In this document: positions 34,481 to 42,688 of the stretch, one piece after another | Numbering within the stretch: the first letter of the stretch is position 1 | Layout: each line of letters starts with the position of its first letter | Source of the DNA: Fodinibacter sp963707895 | Lineage (GTDB): Bacteria; Actinomycetota; Actinomycetes; Actinomycetales; Dermatophilaceae | NCBI GenBank assembly: GCA_963707895.1 | Contig: CAVPRS010000010.1 | Location: forward strand, 372,001-436,000 | Direction: 5' to 3' | DNA length: 64,000 nucleotides | The notes under the pieces: model-generated | Databases searched by the model: none | Seen by the model: the letters and a program-made list of their open reading frames with translations, nothing else | What the model was told of the DNA's origin: nothing | Position numbers and translations under genes: made by a program

Positions 34481-35305
34481 CTAGAAGGCGGTGACCGCTG
34501 CCCCCGCGACCGCCAGCGCGACCCCGACCTGCTGCACCCGCCGCAGCCGCTCGTCGAGCAGGAACCGCGCCCAGAAGACGGTGACCACGGGGTAGAGCGA
34601 GCCGAGCACGGAGGCGATGCTCACCTGCCCGCGGGAGGAGGCGTAGGCGAACAGGCCGTTGGCCAGCAGGTCGCCACAGCCGATGGCGAGCAGGGCCGGG
34701 ACCTCGCGGGCGGTGACGCCGCCGGTGCTGCGGAAGACCAGGGCGAGCACGACGAGGATGGTGACCGACGTCATCCGCATGCCCCACAGCGTGAGCAGGG
34801 TCGACTCCCGGGCACCGCGGTCGAGGCAGAACAGGGCGAGCCCGAAGCCGACGGCCGCGCAGGCGGCGAGCACGACCGGCCGCGGCGAGACGTCGCCGCT
34901 CAGCTCGGGCCCGGAGGCGAGGGTGACCCCGATGATCGCGACGAGCATGCCGACCCACGCCCACGGCGAGGGGGCCTCGCCACTCGCGACGCCGAGGATG
35001 ACGGGGACGACCACTCCCAGCGCCGCGATCGGCGCGACGACGCCCATGGTCCCCGACGACAGCGCCGAGTAGAAGCAGATCAGCCCGGCCATGCCGGTGA
35101 GGCCGGCAGCCACCGCCCACGGAGGCCACCCGGACCACGTCACGGTGTCCCACCGGGTCGCGACGATCACCGAGATGACGAGCAGCGCCAGGCCCTGGGT
35201 CCACCCGACGACGGCCACCGCCGGGTGTCGTCGGGAGGCGAGCCCGGCGAAGAAGTCGGAGGTCCCCCACACCGCGGAGGAGGCCAGGGCCAGGAGGCTG
35301 AGCAC
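34481..35305 (-). CDS. EamA/DMT-family transporter
   Basis: 274 residues, ten predicted membrane helices in two EamA repeats: LLALASSAVWGTSDFFAGLA opens the first, VVLAACAAVGFGLALF the second. LGSLYPVVTVFWARFLLDERL is the typical end of an EamA unit. It exports or imports small metabolites; the substrate is unknown. GTG 35305 lies 6 bases after TACGCT (35312-35317) with no ribosome site, so it is probably leaderless. Divergent from the DUF3000 gene. Confidence 0.83.
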   Translation of the reverse strand: MLSLLALASSAVWGTSDFFAGLASRRHPAVAVVGWTQGLALLVISVIVATRWDTVTWSGWPPWAVAAGLTGMAGLICFYSALSSGTMGVVAPIAALGVVVPVILGVASGEAPSPWAWVGMLVAIIGVTLASGPELSGDVSPRPVVLAACAAVGFGLALFCLDRGARESTLLTLWGMRMTSVTILVVLALVFRSTGGVTAREVPALLAIGCGDLLANGLFAYASSRGQVSIASVLGSLYPVVTVFWARFLLDERLRRVQQVGVALAVAGAAVTAF

Positions 35306-35384
35306 CGCCGAAGCGTAGCGACGCCGGGCGGAAGTCCCGGCGTGGCCCCGCGCCGCACACGCCCGCACGGCTTACATTTGCGTG

Positions 35385-35969
35385 GTGTCCAGCCGCACCG
35401 TGACAGGCCGCGAGTCCCCGGAGTTCGCCCGGGCCCTCGATGACCTCCATCGCGTCCGCCTGCGTCCGGAGATCCGGCTCACCGAGGTCCCCGCTCCGCA
35501 GCGCATCGCGCCGTATGCCGTCGCCATGACGGCCGACGTCGTCGACCCGAACGACACCGACGACGACCTCGCCTCGGGCCGGTTCGTCCTGCTCCACGAC
35601 CCGAGCGCGCCCGAGCCCTGGGGCGGCGAGTGGCGCGCCGTCACCTTCGCCCGCGCCGAGCTCGAGCCCGAGCTCGCCACCGACCCGCTGCTCGGCGAGG
35701 TCGGCTGGAGCTGGCTCACCGACGCGCTCGCCACCCGCGGGGTCGGCTACGTCGCCGAGGCCGGCACCGTCACCCGCGTCGTCTCGCAGAGCTTCGCCGG
35801 CCTGGCCGACCGGCCGGCCAGCGTCGAGATGGAGGTCCGCGCCTCGTGGACCCCGCTCGGACCCGAGGTCGGCGAGCACCTGCTCGCGTGGTCCGACCTG
35901 CTCTGCACGATCGCCGGGCTGCCCCCTCTGCCCGAGGGTGTCGTCGCCCTGCCCGGACCCCGTCGCTGA
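35385..35969 (+). CDS. DUF3000 family protein
   Basis: 194 residues, an actinobacterial protein of unknown function (Rv2680 type) with blocks RRVRLRPEIRLTEVPAPQRI-like, SGRFVLLHDPSAPEPWGG and GEHLLAWSDLLCTIAGLPPLP. Two GTG codons are adjacent (35382, 35385); the second lies 6 bases after TACATT (35373-35378), matching the leaderless spacing elsewhere, so I prefer it. The stop is followed at once by the RNase D-like gene, the same order as in M. tuberculosis. Confidence 0.85.
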   Translation: MSSRTVTGRESPEFARALDDLHRVRLRPEIRLTEVPAPQRIAPYAVAMTADVVDPNDTDDDLASGRFVLLHDPSAPEPWGGEWRAVTFARAELEPELATDPLLGEVGWSWLTDALATRGVGYVAEAGTVTRVVSQSFAGLADRPASVEMEVRASWTPLGPEVGEHLLAWSDLLCTIAGLPPLPEGVVALPGPRR

Positions 35970-37202
35970 ATGAGCTCCGACACCACGGCCCCAGCCCCCG
36001 AGGGCGTCACCCCGCCGCCGCCAGTGCCCCTCGACGAGCCCGCCGACGGCGTCCCCGTCGTCGTCGAGACCGAGCGTGACCTGGCCAGGGCCGCCGAGGC
36101 CGTCGCGAACGGCGAGGGCCCGGTCGCGATCGACGCCGAGCGCGCCTCCGGCTACCGCTACGGCCAGCGCGCCTACCTCGTGCAGGTGCGCCGCGAGGGA
36201 GCCGGCACCTGGCTGATCGACCCGGTGGGCTGCCCCGACCTCACCCCGCTCGACGAGGCGATCGGCGCCGCGGAGTGGATCCTGCACGCGGCCACCCAGG
36301 ACCTCGCCTGCCTGGCCGAGGTGGGCCTGCGCCCGCGCCAGCTGTTCGACACCGAGCTCGCCGCGCGGATCCTGGGCCTGCACCGGGTCGGGCTCGCGGC
36401 CGTGGTCGAGCACTACCTCGGGCTCAGCCTGGCCAAGGAGCACTCGGCGGTCGACTGGTCGACCCGGCCCCTGCCCGAGCCGTGGCTGCGCTACGCCGCG
36501 CTCGACGTCGAGGTCCTCGACGAGCTGCGCAACCTGATGGGGGTCGACCTGGCCGCCCAGGGCAAGTCCGAGTGGGCCCGCCAGGAGTTCACCTCACTGC
36601 TCACCTGGGCCCCCACCGAGCGGGTCGACCCGTGGCGGCGCACCTCCGGCATGAACACGCTGCGCTCGCGCCGGTCGGTCGCCATCGTGCGTGAGCTCTG
36701 GTACGCCCGTGACGACATCGCCCGCGACCGCGACACGTCGATCGGGCGGGTGCTGCCCGACGCCTCGCTCGTCGAGATCGCCCGGGCCGTGCCGAGCACC
36801 CCCGCCGACCTGCCTCGCGGCCACCGGGCCATCGCGCGCTACGGCCGCCAGTGGGTCGAGGCCGTGCGGCGCGCCGTCGAGATCCCCGAGGACGACCTGC
36901 CACCGCGCACGCTGCCGTCCGACGGGCCGCCGCCCCCGCGGGTGTGGGCCGAGAAGAACCCGCTGGCGGCAGACCGGCTGGGGGCCACCCGGGCCGCACT
37001 CACCGCGTTCGCCGAGGAGCACGTCATCCCGGTCGAGAACGTCTGCTCCCCCGACCCGCTGCGGCGGGTGGTGTGGCAGCCCCCGTCCGACCACGACGAG
37101 GCCGCCTTCACCCGGGCGCTGCTCGACCAGGGTTGCCGGGCCTGGCAGGCCGAGATCGTCGCGCCGATGCTCGTCGCGGCGTTCGCCCAGTTCCCCGGCT
37201 GA
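35970..37202 (+). CDS. rnd: RNase D-like 3'-5' exonuclease with HRDC domain
   Basis: 410 residues. The DEDD exonuclease domain covers about 25-200: GPVAIDAERASGYRY (first acidic pair), EWILHAATQDLACLAEVGL (second Asp) and WLRYAALDVEVLDELR (Tyr-x3-Asp block). An HRDC helix bundle follows near 215-300 (LWYARDDIARDRDTSIGRVLPDASLVEIA), then a C-terminal HRDC-like extension. It should trim structured RNA 3' ends. ATG directly follows the DUF3000 TGA with no gap, so the two are translationally coupled. Confidence 0.87.
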   Translation: MSSDTTAPAPEGVTPPPPVPLDEPADGVPVVVETERDLARAAEAVANGEGPVAIDAERASGYRYGQRAYLVQVRREGAGTWLIDPVGCPDLTPLDEAIGAAEWILHAATQDLACLAEVGLRPRQLFDTELAARILGLHRVGLAAVVEHYLGLSLAKEHSAVDWSTRPLPEPWLRYAALDVEVLDELRNLMGVDLAAQGKSEWARQEFTSLLTWAPTERVDPWRRTSGMNTLRSRRSVAIVRELWYARDDIARDRDTSIGRVLPDASLVEIARAVPSTPADLPRGHRAIARYGRQWVEAVRRAVEIPEDDLPPRTLPSDGPPPPRVWAEKNPLAADRLGATRAALTAFAEEHVIPVENVCSPDPLRRVVWQPPSDHDEAAFTRALLDQGCRAWQAEIVAPMLVAAFAQFPG

Positions 37203-37240
37203 CCGGACCGCCGGACACGCCCCGCGCGGCCCGGACTCGC

Positions 37241-37304
37241 GTCGAGAGTCCGCGACACGCTCGATGCGCGGACCGCATCAGTCAGCGTGTCGCGGACTCT
37301 CGAC
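37241..37304. repeat. 21-bp-arm perfect palindrome, family member 2
   Basis: Arms 37241-37261 and 37284-37304 are perfect 21-base reverse complements around a 22-base loop. The left arm reads GTCGAGAG-TCCG-CGACACGCT. The outer 8 and inner 9 bases are identical to the palindrome at 21941-22002; the middle four differ, with matching changes in both arms. It lies 38 bases past the RNase D-like stop and before the arsR promoter, where it may terminate transcription. Confidence 0.8.
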
Positions 37305-37316
37305 CTGCCTCGCGCA

Positions 37317-37346
37317 TTGACAGGCAAGTGCTTACTTGCCTATCGT
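37317..37346 (+). promoter_or_regulatory. arsR promoter with operator inside the spacer
   Basis: TTGACA (37317-37322), an 18-base spacer and TATCGT (37341-37346). The whole spacer (37323-37340) is the palindrome GGCAAGT-GCTT-ACTTGCC. A repressor bound there would sit between -35 and -10 and shut the promoter off. The GTG start follows 7 bases after the -10. Confidence 0.78.
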
Positions 37347-37353
37347 CGATCGG

Positions 37354-37646
37354 GTGGATGACACCGACGCCCTGTTCAAGGCGCTCGCCGACCCCACCCG
37401 CCGGGCCCTGCTCGACGCGCTGTCCGAACGTGACGGCCAGACCCTGTTCGAGCTCTGTGCCCGGATGGCGACCGCCCACGGCCTGACCTCGAGCCGGCAG
37501 GCGATCTCGCAGCACCTCGACGTGCTCGAGACGGCCGGGCTCGTGCACCGGCGGCGCGAGGGCCGCTACACCTTCCACGACCTCGACACCGCTCCCCTGG
37601 CGCCGCTGCGCGAGCGGTGGCACCGCCCCGACGAGAGGACCCCCCG

Positions 37647-37650
<4 letters not shown>
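37354..37650 (+). CDS. ArsR-family transcriptional regulator
   Basis: 98 residues, a bare winged helix: LFKALADPTRRALLDALSE, recognition region TSSRQAISQHLDVLETAGLV, wing RRREGRYTFHDLD. No metal-binding Cys. GTG 37354 is 7 bases after TATCGT and has no ribosome site, so it is probably leaderless; the longer TTG frame from 37336 would start upstream of the -10 and was rejected. Its last bases overlap the VOC gene as ATGA, and its own promoter holds a palindromic operator, so it should autoregulate the pair. Confidence 0.87.
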
Positions 37651-38039
<389 letters not shown>

Positions 38040-38066
38040 CGCCCGTCACCCCCACCCCCCTAGGGC

Positions 38067-38089
38067 ACTAAGCGTCCGCTTAGTACGGT
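38067..38089 (+). promoter_or_regulatory. fadAB promoter with 18-bp palindromic operator
   Basis: ACTAAGCG-TC-CGCTTAGT (38067-38084) is a perfect palindrome whose last base begins TACGGT (38084-38089), a -10 box. The transcription start would be near 38096. This is a classic TetR-type position over the -35/-10 region; the regulator is not the neighbouring TetR at 41524, whose own operator differs. Confidence 0.65.
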
Positions 38090-38147
38090 GGACCCCAGGG
38101 CCCGGGACGACCGGGTCCCTCCCCCACCCCAGCCCAGGGAGGCCCCC

Positions 38148-39359
38148 GTGCCACGCGCGCTCCAGGAGGTCGTCTTCGTCGACGGCGTCCGCACCCCGTT
38201 CGGCAAGGCCGGCGAGAAGGGCATGTACGCCCAGACCCGTGCCGACGACCTCGTCATCAAGTGCATCCGCGAGCTGCTGCGGCGCCACCCCGAGCTGCCC
38301 AAGGAGCGCGTCGAGGAGGTGGCCATCGCCGCGACCACCCAGATCGGCGACCAGGGCCTGACCCTCGGCCGCCTCGCGGCGCTGCTGTCCGGCCTGCCGA
38401 AGACCACCCCCGGCTACTCCATCGACCGGATGTGCGCGGGCGCGATGACCGCCGTCACCAACGTCGCGAGCTCGATCGGGTTCGGAGCGATCGACGTGGC
38501 CATCGCCGGCGGCGTCGAGCACATGGGGCGCCACCCGATGGGTGAGGGCATCGACCCCAACCCGCGGATCGTCTCCGAGCGGATCGTCGACGAGTCGGCC
38601 CTGGTGATGGGCAAGACCGCCGAGAACCTGCACGACCGCTTCCCGCACCTCACCAAGGCACGCTGCGACGCGTATGCCGTCAACAGCCAGCGCAAGCTCG
38701 CCGCCGCGTACGCCGACGGCAAGGTGCAGCCCGACCTCGTGTCGGTCGCGACCCGCCACGTCGAGAAGGGCTGGGGGCTGGCCACCACCGACGAGCCACC
38801 CCGCCCCGGCACCACCCTCGAGGAGCTCGGCGCCCTGAAGACCCCGTTCCGCGCCCACGGCAACGTCACGGCCGGCAACGCCGCGGGCCTCAACGACGGT
38901 GCCACCGCGTGCCTGCTCGCCTCCGAGACGGCCGCCGCCGAGCTCGGCCTGCCGGTGCGGATGCGCCTGACGTCCTACGCCTTCGTCGGCGTCGAGCCCG
39001 AGGTCATGGGCATCGGTCCGGTTCCGGCCGCCGAGAAGGCACTGCGCCAGGCCGGGCTCACCATCGACGACATCGGCCTGTTCGAGCTCAACGAGGCGTT
39101 CGCGGTGCAGGTCATCGCCTTCCTCGACCACTTCGGCATCGCCGACGACGACGAGCGGGTCAACCCCTGGGGTGGCGCCATCGCCACCGGCCACCCGCTC
39201 GCCTCCTCCGGTGTGCGGCTGATGAGCCAGCTCGCCCGCCACTTCGAGGAGCACCCCGAGGTGCGCTACGGCCTCACCGCGATGTGCATCGGCATCGGCA
39301 TGGGTGGCTGCGTCATCTGGGAGAACCCCCACCACGCCGACTACGGCAAGGAGTCCTGA
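38148..39359 (+). CDS. fadA: Acetyl-CoA acyltransferase, beta-oxidation thiolase
   Basis: 403 residues. It cleaves 3-oxoacyl-CoA in the last step of beta-oxidation. Active-site Cys lies in DRMCAGAMTAV near 90-100; FELNEAFAVQ near 325, ATGHPLASSG near 350-360 and the C-terminal TAMCIGIGMGG carry the other catalytic residues. Length and partner match M. tuberculosis FadA (Rv0859). GTG 38148 has AGGGAGG 5 bases upstream; the ORF start at 38088 is inside the promoter. It is followed 3 bases later by fadB. Confidence 0.93.
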   Translation: MPRALQEVVFVDGVRTPFGKAGEKGMYAQTRADDLVIKCIRELLRRHPELPKERVEEVAIAATTQIGDQGLTLGRLAALLSGLPKTTPGYSIDRMCAGAMTAVTNVASSIGFGAIDVAIAGGVEHMGRHPMGEGIDPNPRIVSERIVDESALVMGKTAENLHDRFPHLTKARCDAYAVNSQRKLAAAYADGKVQPDLVSVATRHVEKGWGLATTDEPPRPGTTLEELGALKTPFRAHGNVTAGNAAGLNDGATACLLASETAAAELGLPVRMRLTSYAFVGVEPEVMGIGPVPAAEKALRQAGLTIDDIGLFELNEAFAVQVIAFLDHFGIADDDERVNPWGGAIATGHPLASSGVRLMSQLARHFEEHPEVRYGLTAMCIGIGMGGCVIWENPHHADYGKES

Positions 39360-39362
39360 GCC

Positions 39363-41492
39363 ATGACGACGACCACCCCCACCGCCCCGACGGTTCCCGG
39401 GCTGCCCGACGAGGTCGTGACCCGCACCCCCGTGCAGGACGTCACGCTGCCCGGCGGCGCCGGCATCCTCGCCCTGGTCACCCTCGACAACGGACACGAC
39501 CACACCCGCCCCAACACCTTCGGTCCGCAGACCATCGCGGGGCTCCAGGCCACCGTCGACGGGCTGCGCGCCCGGGCGAAGGCCGGCGAGATCCAGGCCG
39601 TCGGCATCACCGGCAAGCCGTTCGTGTTCGCGGTCGGCGCCGACCTCTCCGGCGTGCCCTACGTCACCGAGCGCGAGCAGGCCCTCACCCTGGCCCGCGC
39701 CGGCCACACGGCGTTCGCGTCGATCATGGACCTCCCGGTGCCGACCTTCGCGTTCGTCAACGGCGCTGCCATGGGCGGCGGGGTCGAGATCGCCCTCGCC
39801 TGCGACCACCGCACGATCAGCGCGGGGGCGGCGGCGTTCGCGCTGCCCGAGACCTTCCTCGGCCTGCTGCCGGGCTGGGGCGGCTGCTACCTGCTGCCGA
39901 ACCTGGTCGGTGCCCCCGACGCCCTCACCGTCATCATCGAGAACCCGTTGTCGCAGAACCGGATGCTCAAGGCCAAGGAGGTCGCTGCGCTCGGCATCGC
40001 CGACGTGCTGCTCGAGCCGGCCGACTTCCTCGAGGACTCCCTGCGCTGGGCCGCCGCCGTTCTCTCGGGCGCCGTCCCCGTGCAGCGGCGCGAGGTCGAC
40101 CGCGACCCGACGACCTGGGATGCCGCGTGCGACGCCGCTCGCAAGGTCGTGCTCGCGCGTACCGGCGGCCGAGCACCAGGCGCGCTGCGGGCCGTCGAGC
40201 TGGTGCGGGCCGCCCGCACCGCGAGCCGCGACGACGCCTTCGCCGCCGAGGACGCCGCACTGGGCGACCTGATCATGACCGACGAGCTGCGGGCCGGGCT
40301 CTACGCCTTCGACCTCGTGCAGAAGCGCGCCAAGCGCCCCGCCGGCGCCCCCGACAAGGCGCTGGCCCGTCCGGTCACCAAGGTCGGTGTGGTCGGCGCC
40401 GGCCTGATGGCGAGCCAGCTCGCCCTGCTCCTCGCCCGCCGCCTCGGTGTCCCGGTGGTCATGACCGACCTCGACGAGGACCGCGTGGCGAAGGGCGTCG
40501 GCTGGGTGCACGCCGAGATCCAGGGCCTGCTGGCCAAGCGCCGGCTCTCGCCGGACAAGGCGAGCTTCCTCACCGGCCTGGTGACCGGGTCGACGAGCAA
40601 GGACGGGTTCGCCGACGCCGACTTCGTCATCGAGGCGGTGTTCGAGGAGATGGCGGTCAAGCAGCAGGTGTTCGCCGAGGTCGAGGCCGTCGTGTCGCCC
40701 GAGTGCGTGCTCGCCACCAACACCTCGTCCCTGTCGATCACCGAGATGGCCGGCACGCTGCGCCACCCCGAGCGGGTCGTCGGGTTCCACTTCTTCAACC
40801 CGGTCGCGGTGATGCCGCTGCTCGAGATCATCCCGGGCGAGGCCACCGACGACGCCGCACTGGCGACGGCGTTCGCCACCGGTCGCACCCTGGGCAAGAC
40901 GACGATCCGGGTCAAGGACTCGGCATCCTTCGTCGTCAACCGCCTGCTCGGGCGCTTCATGGGCGAGTTCTCGCGGATCGTCGACGAGGGAACCCCGGTG
41001 GCCACGGCGGACCGCGCCGTCGCGGGCCTCGCGCCGATGCCGCCGTTCGTGCTGCTCGGCCTGGTCGGCCCGGCGATCGCGCTGCACAACAACGAGACCC
41101 TGCACCGGGCCTTCGGCGACCGCTTCTACGTCTCGCCCAGCCTGCAGCGGCTCGTGGCCGCGGGCAAGCGCGGCTACTACCGGATGGAGGACGGCCGGCC
41201 GGTACCCGACCCCGAGGTGCTCGCGATGGCCGAGCAGCCGGAGCACCCCGTCGAGCTCACCGTCGAGCAGACGCGTGACCGGGTCCTCGGGGTGCTCGCC
41301 GAGGAGGTCGGGCTGATGCTGAGCGAGGGTGTGGTCGCCGCGCCGATGGACATCGACCTGGCCCTGATCACGGGCGCCGGCTTCCAGTTCTGGAACGGCG
41401 GGCTGTGCCCGCTGCTCGACCGCGAGGGCCACTCCGAGCGCGTGCTGGGCCGGCGGCTGCTGCCGGCCGGGGTCGCGAGCGTCCCCGCCTGA
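39363..41492 (+). CDS. fadB: Multifunctional fatty acid oxidation alpha subunit
   Basis: 709 residues. An N-terminal enoyl-CoA hydratase domain (about 25-220; VFAVGADLSGVP and the oxyanion loop FVNGAAMGGGVEIALACDHR, with the catalytic-loop LPETFLGLLPGWGG), then a 3-hydroxyacyl-CoA dehydrogenase NAD domain from about 340 (VGVVGAGLMASQLALLLARR), the catalytic His in GFHFFNPVAVMPLLE, and the C-terminal dehydrogenase dimer domain. With FadA it forms the mycobacterial-type trifunctional complex that carries out three beta-oxidation steps. It ends at a terminator shared with the opposing tetR. Confidence 0.93.
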   Translation: MTTTTPTAPTVPGLPDEVVTRTPVQDVTLPGGAGILALVTLDNGHDHTRPNTFGPQTIAGLQATVDGLRARAKAGEIQAVGITGKPFVFAVGADLSGVPYVTEREQALTLARAGHTAFASIMDLPVPTFAFVNGAAMGGGVEIALACDHRTISAGAAAFALPETFLGLLPGWGGCYLLPNLVGAPDALTVIIENPLSQNRMLKAKEVAALGIADVLLEPADFLEDSLRWAAAVLSGAVPVQRREVDRDPTTWDAACDAARKVVLARTGGRAPGALRAVELVRAARTASRDDAFAAEDAALGDLIMTDELRAGLYAFDLVQKRAKRPAGAPDKALARPVTKVGVVGAGLMASQLALLLARRLGVPVVMTDLDEDRVAKGVGWVHAEIQGLLAKRRLSPDKASFLTGLVTGSTSKDGFADADFVIEAVFEEMAVKQQVFAEVEAVVSPECVLATNTSSLSITEMAGTLRHPERVVGFHFFNPVAVMPLLEIIPGEATDDAALATAFATGRTLGKTTIRVKDSASFVVNRLLGRFMGEFSRIVDEGTPVATADRAVAGLAPMPPFVLLGLVGPAIALHNNETLHRAFGDRFYVSPSLQRLVAAGKRGYYRMEDGRPVPDPEVLAMAEQPEHPVELTVEQTRDRVLGVLAEEVGLMLSEGVVAAPMDIDLALITGAGFQFWNGGLCPLLDREGHSERVLGRRLLPAGVASVPA

Positions 41493-41506
41493 GCACCGAC
41501 GACACC

Positions 41507-41539
41507 GGCCCGCACCCCCGGGCTCAGGGGGTGCGGGCC
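41507..41539. terminator. Bidirectional terminator between fadB and tetR
   Basis: GGCCCGCACCCCC (41507-41519) pairs with GGGGGTGCGGGCC (41527-41539) over a 7-base loop, a perfect 13-bp stem. The right arm is inside the last codons of the opposing tetR gene (stop 41524-41526), so one hairpin ends both converging transcripts. Confidence 0.65.
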
Positions 41540-42186
41540 TCGTTCGAGTCGGCCAGGAGCGCGGCCGTGAGCAGCCGCTCGACGACCTCCGAGTAGTCCG
41601 CGGCACTCCACCCCGCGTCGCCGACGAGCGGGTCGTGCAGGGATCCGCTGATCGCGACCATCAGCTGAGCGGCCCGCTCCAGGGAGAGCCCGGGGCGCAG
41701 GTGGCCGCGCCGGGCCAGTGTCTCGGCGTTGTGCCTCATCCGGGCCAGTCGCCCGGCGTCGATCTCCGCGAGCAGGGCCGCAGCCTCGGGGTCCACCGCT
41801 GCCGCGGCGCGCACGAGGGCGAGCACCGGCGCCGCCCGTTGCCCCACCTCGGCGGAGAGGTGTGCCCACGTCGCGATGACCTCCCTCGGGTCGTCCGCGG
41901 CGGACGAGACGGCGTCCGAGCGCACCTCGGCCGACACGGGACCGATCCCCTCGAGGGCCTCCTCCCACACGGCACGCACCAGCCCCGCCTTTCCCCCGAA
42001 GGCCTTGTAGATGGTCTCGACGGACACCCCCGCGGCCTGCGCCACCATCGCCACCGTCGTTCCGGCGAAGCCGCGCTCGAGGAAGAGCCGGCGTGCCTCC
42101 TCGACGACCAGCCGGCGGCGTCGGGCCGAGGCCCGCTGTCGGCCCGAGGCGTCGTAGCTCCGGCCCTTGACGTCGGTCGTTCCCAC
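41524..42186 (-). CDS. TetR family transcriptional regulator
   Basis: 220 residues. The helix-turn-helix is at about 22-68 (RRLFLERGFAGTTVAMVAQA, then VSVETIYKAFGGKAGLV), with a C-terminal ligand domain. GTG 42186 follows AAGGAG at 8 bases; earlier in-frame starts (GTG or ATG up to 42201) remain possible. It is divergent from an NTF2-like/NmrA-like pair and shares an AT-rich inverted repeat at 42203-42225 with it, so these two genes are its likely targets. Confidence 0.85.
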   Translation of the reverse strand: MGTTDVKGRSYDASGRQRASARRRRLVVEEARRLFLERGFAGTTVAMVAQAAGVSVETIYKAFGGKAGLVRAVWEEALEGIGPVSAEVRSDAVSSAADDPREVIATWAHLSAEVGQRAAPVLALVRAAAAVDPEAAALLAEIDAGRLARMRHNAETLARRGHLRPGLSLERAAQLMVAISGSLHDPLVGDAGWSAADYSEVVERLLTAALLADSNEARTP

Positions 42187-42202
42187 GGCGCACACTCCTT
42201 TC

Positions 42203-42225
42203 ATTACATCTAACTGTATCTGAAT
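42203..42225. promoter_or_regulatory. AT-rich divergent promoter and probable TetR operator
   Basis: This block is much more AT-rich than its surroundings and contains TACA-N6-TGTA (42206-42219) inside ATTACATCTAACTGTATCTG. It lies between the tetR start and the NTF2-like start. The inverted repeat plus position suggest the tetR binding site; promoter boxes cannot be placed with certainty. Confidence 0.5.
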
Positions 42226-42238
42226 TCTGGTGAGCACC

Positions 42239-42688
42239 ATGAACGACTCCCCGACCCCCATCCCCCTCGACGTCGCCGACCGCCTCGTCGCGGCGACCAA
42301 CGCCCATGACCTCGAGGCCCTCGTCGCCTGCTTCGGCGACGACTACGTCCTGACCAACCCCGCCCACCCCGGCCGCAGCTTCTCCGGCACGGCCCAGGTC
42401 CGCCGCAACTGGGCGATGATCTTCGCCGCTGTGCCGGACCTCGTGTGCACCGTGCGCGCCCGCGCCGATTCGCACGCCACCGACGACCCGCGCGCGGCGG
42501 TCGTCTGGCTCGAGATGGCGATGACGGGAACGCGCCGGGACGGTGCACCGCACGAGCTCGTCGGCGTGATGGTCTTCGGCGTCCGCGACGACCTGATCGT
42601 CACCGGCCGCTTCTTCATCGAGCCGGTCGACCACGCCCCCATCGACGCGGATGCCGCCGTCCGGGCCACAGTGGCAGTGACTCGATGA
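42239..42688 (+). CDS. Nuclear-transport-factor-2/SnoaL-like protein
   Basis: 149 residues with the cone-shaped NTF2-like fold: DRLVAATNAHDLEALVACFG, then DDYVLTNPAHPGRSFSGTAQ and IFAAVPDLVCTVRAR. Members are isomerases, hydrolases or ligand-binding proteins; none of the SnoaL catalytic residues can be confirmed. ATG 42239 has GGTGAG 4 bases upstream; GTG 42230 is the alternative. It overlaps the NmrA-like gene by ATGA, and both lie opposite tetR. Confidence 0.75.
   Translation: MNDSPTPIPLDVADRLVAATNAHDLEALVACFGDDYVLTNPAHPGRSFSGTAQVRRNWAMIFAAVPDLVCTVRARADSHATDDPRAAVVWLEMAMTGTRRDGAPHELVGVMVFGVRDDLIVTGRFFIEPVDHAPIDADAAVRATVAVTR

Noticed and set aside
33345..36443. hemE ORF extended to 1032 codons
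   Set aside because: Only the last 358 codons match HemE; the rest is antisense to the EamA, DUF3000 and RNase D-like genes.
38046..41606. A 1186-codon minus-strand ORF
   Set aside because: It is antisense to fadA and fadB and low-complexity throughout; a mirror frame, not a gene.
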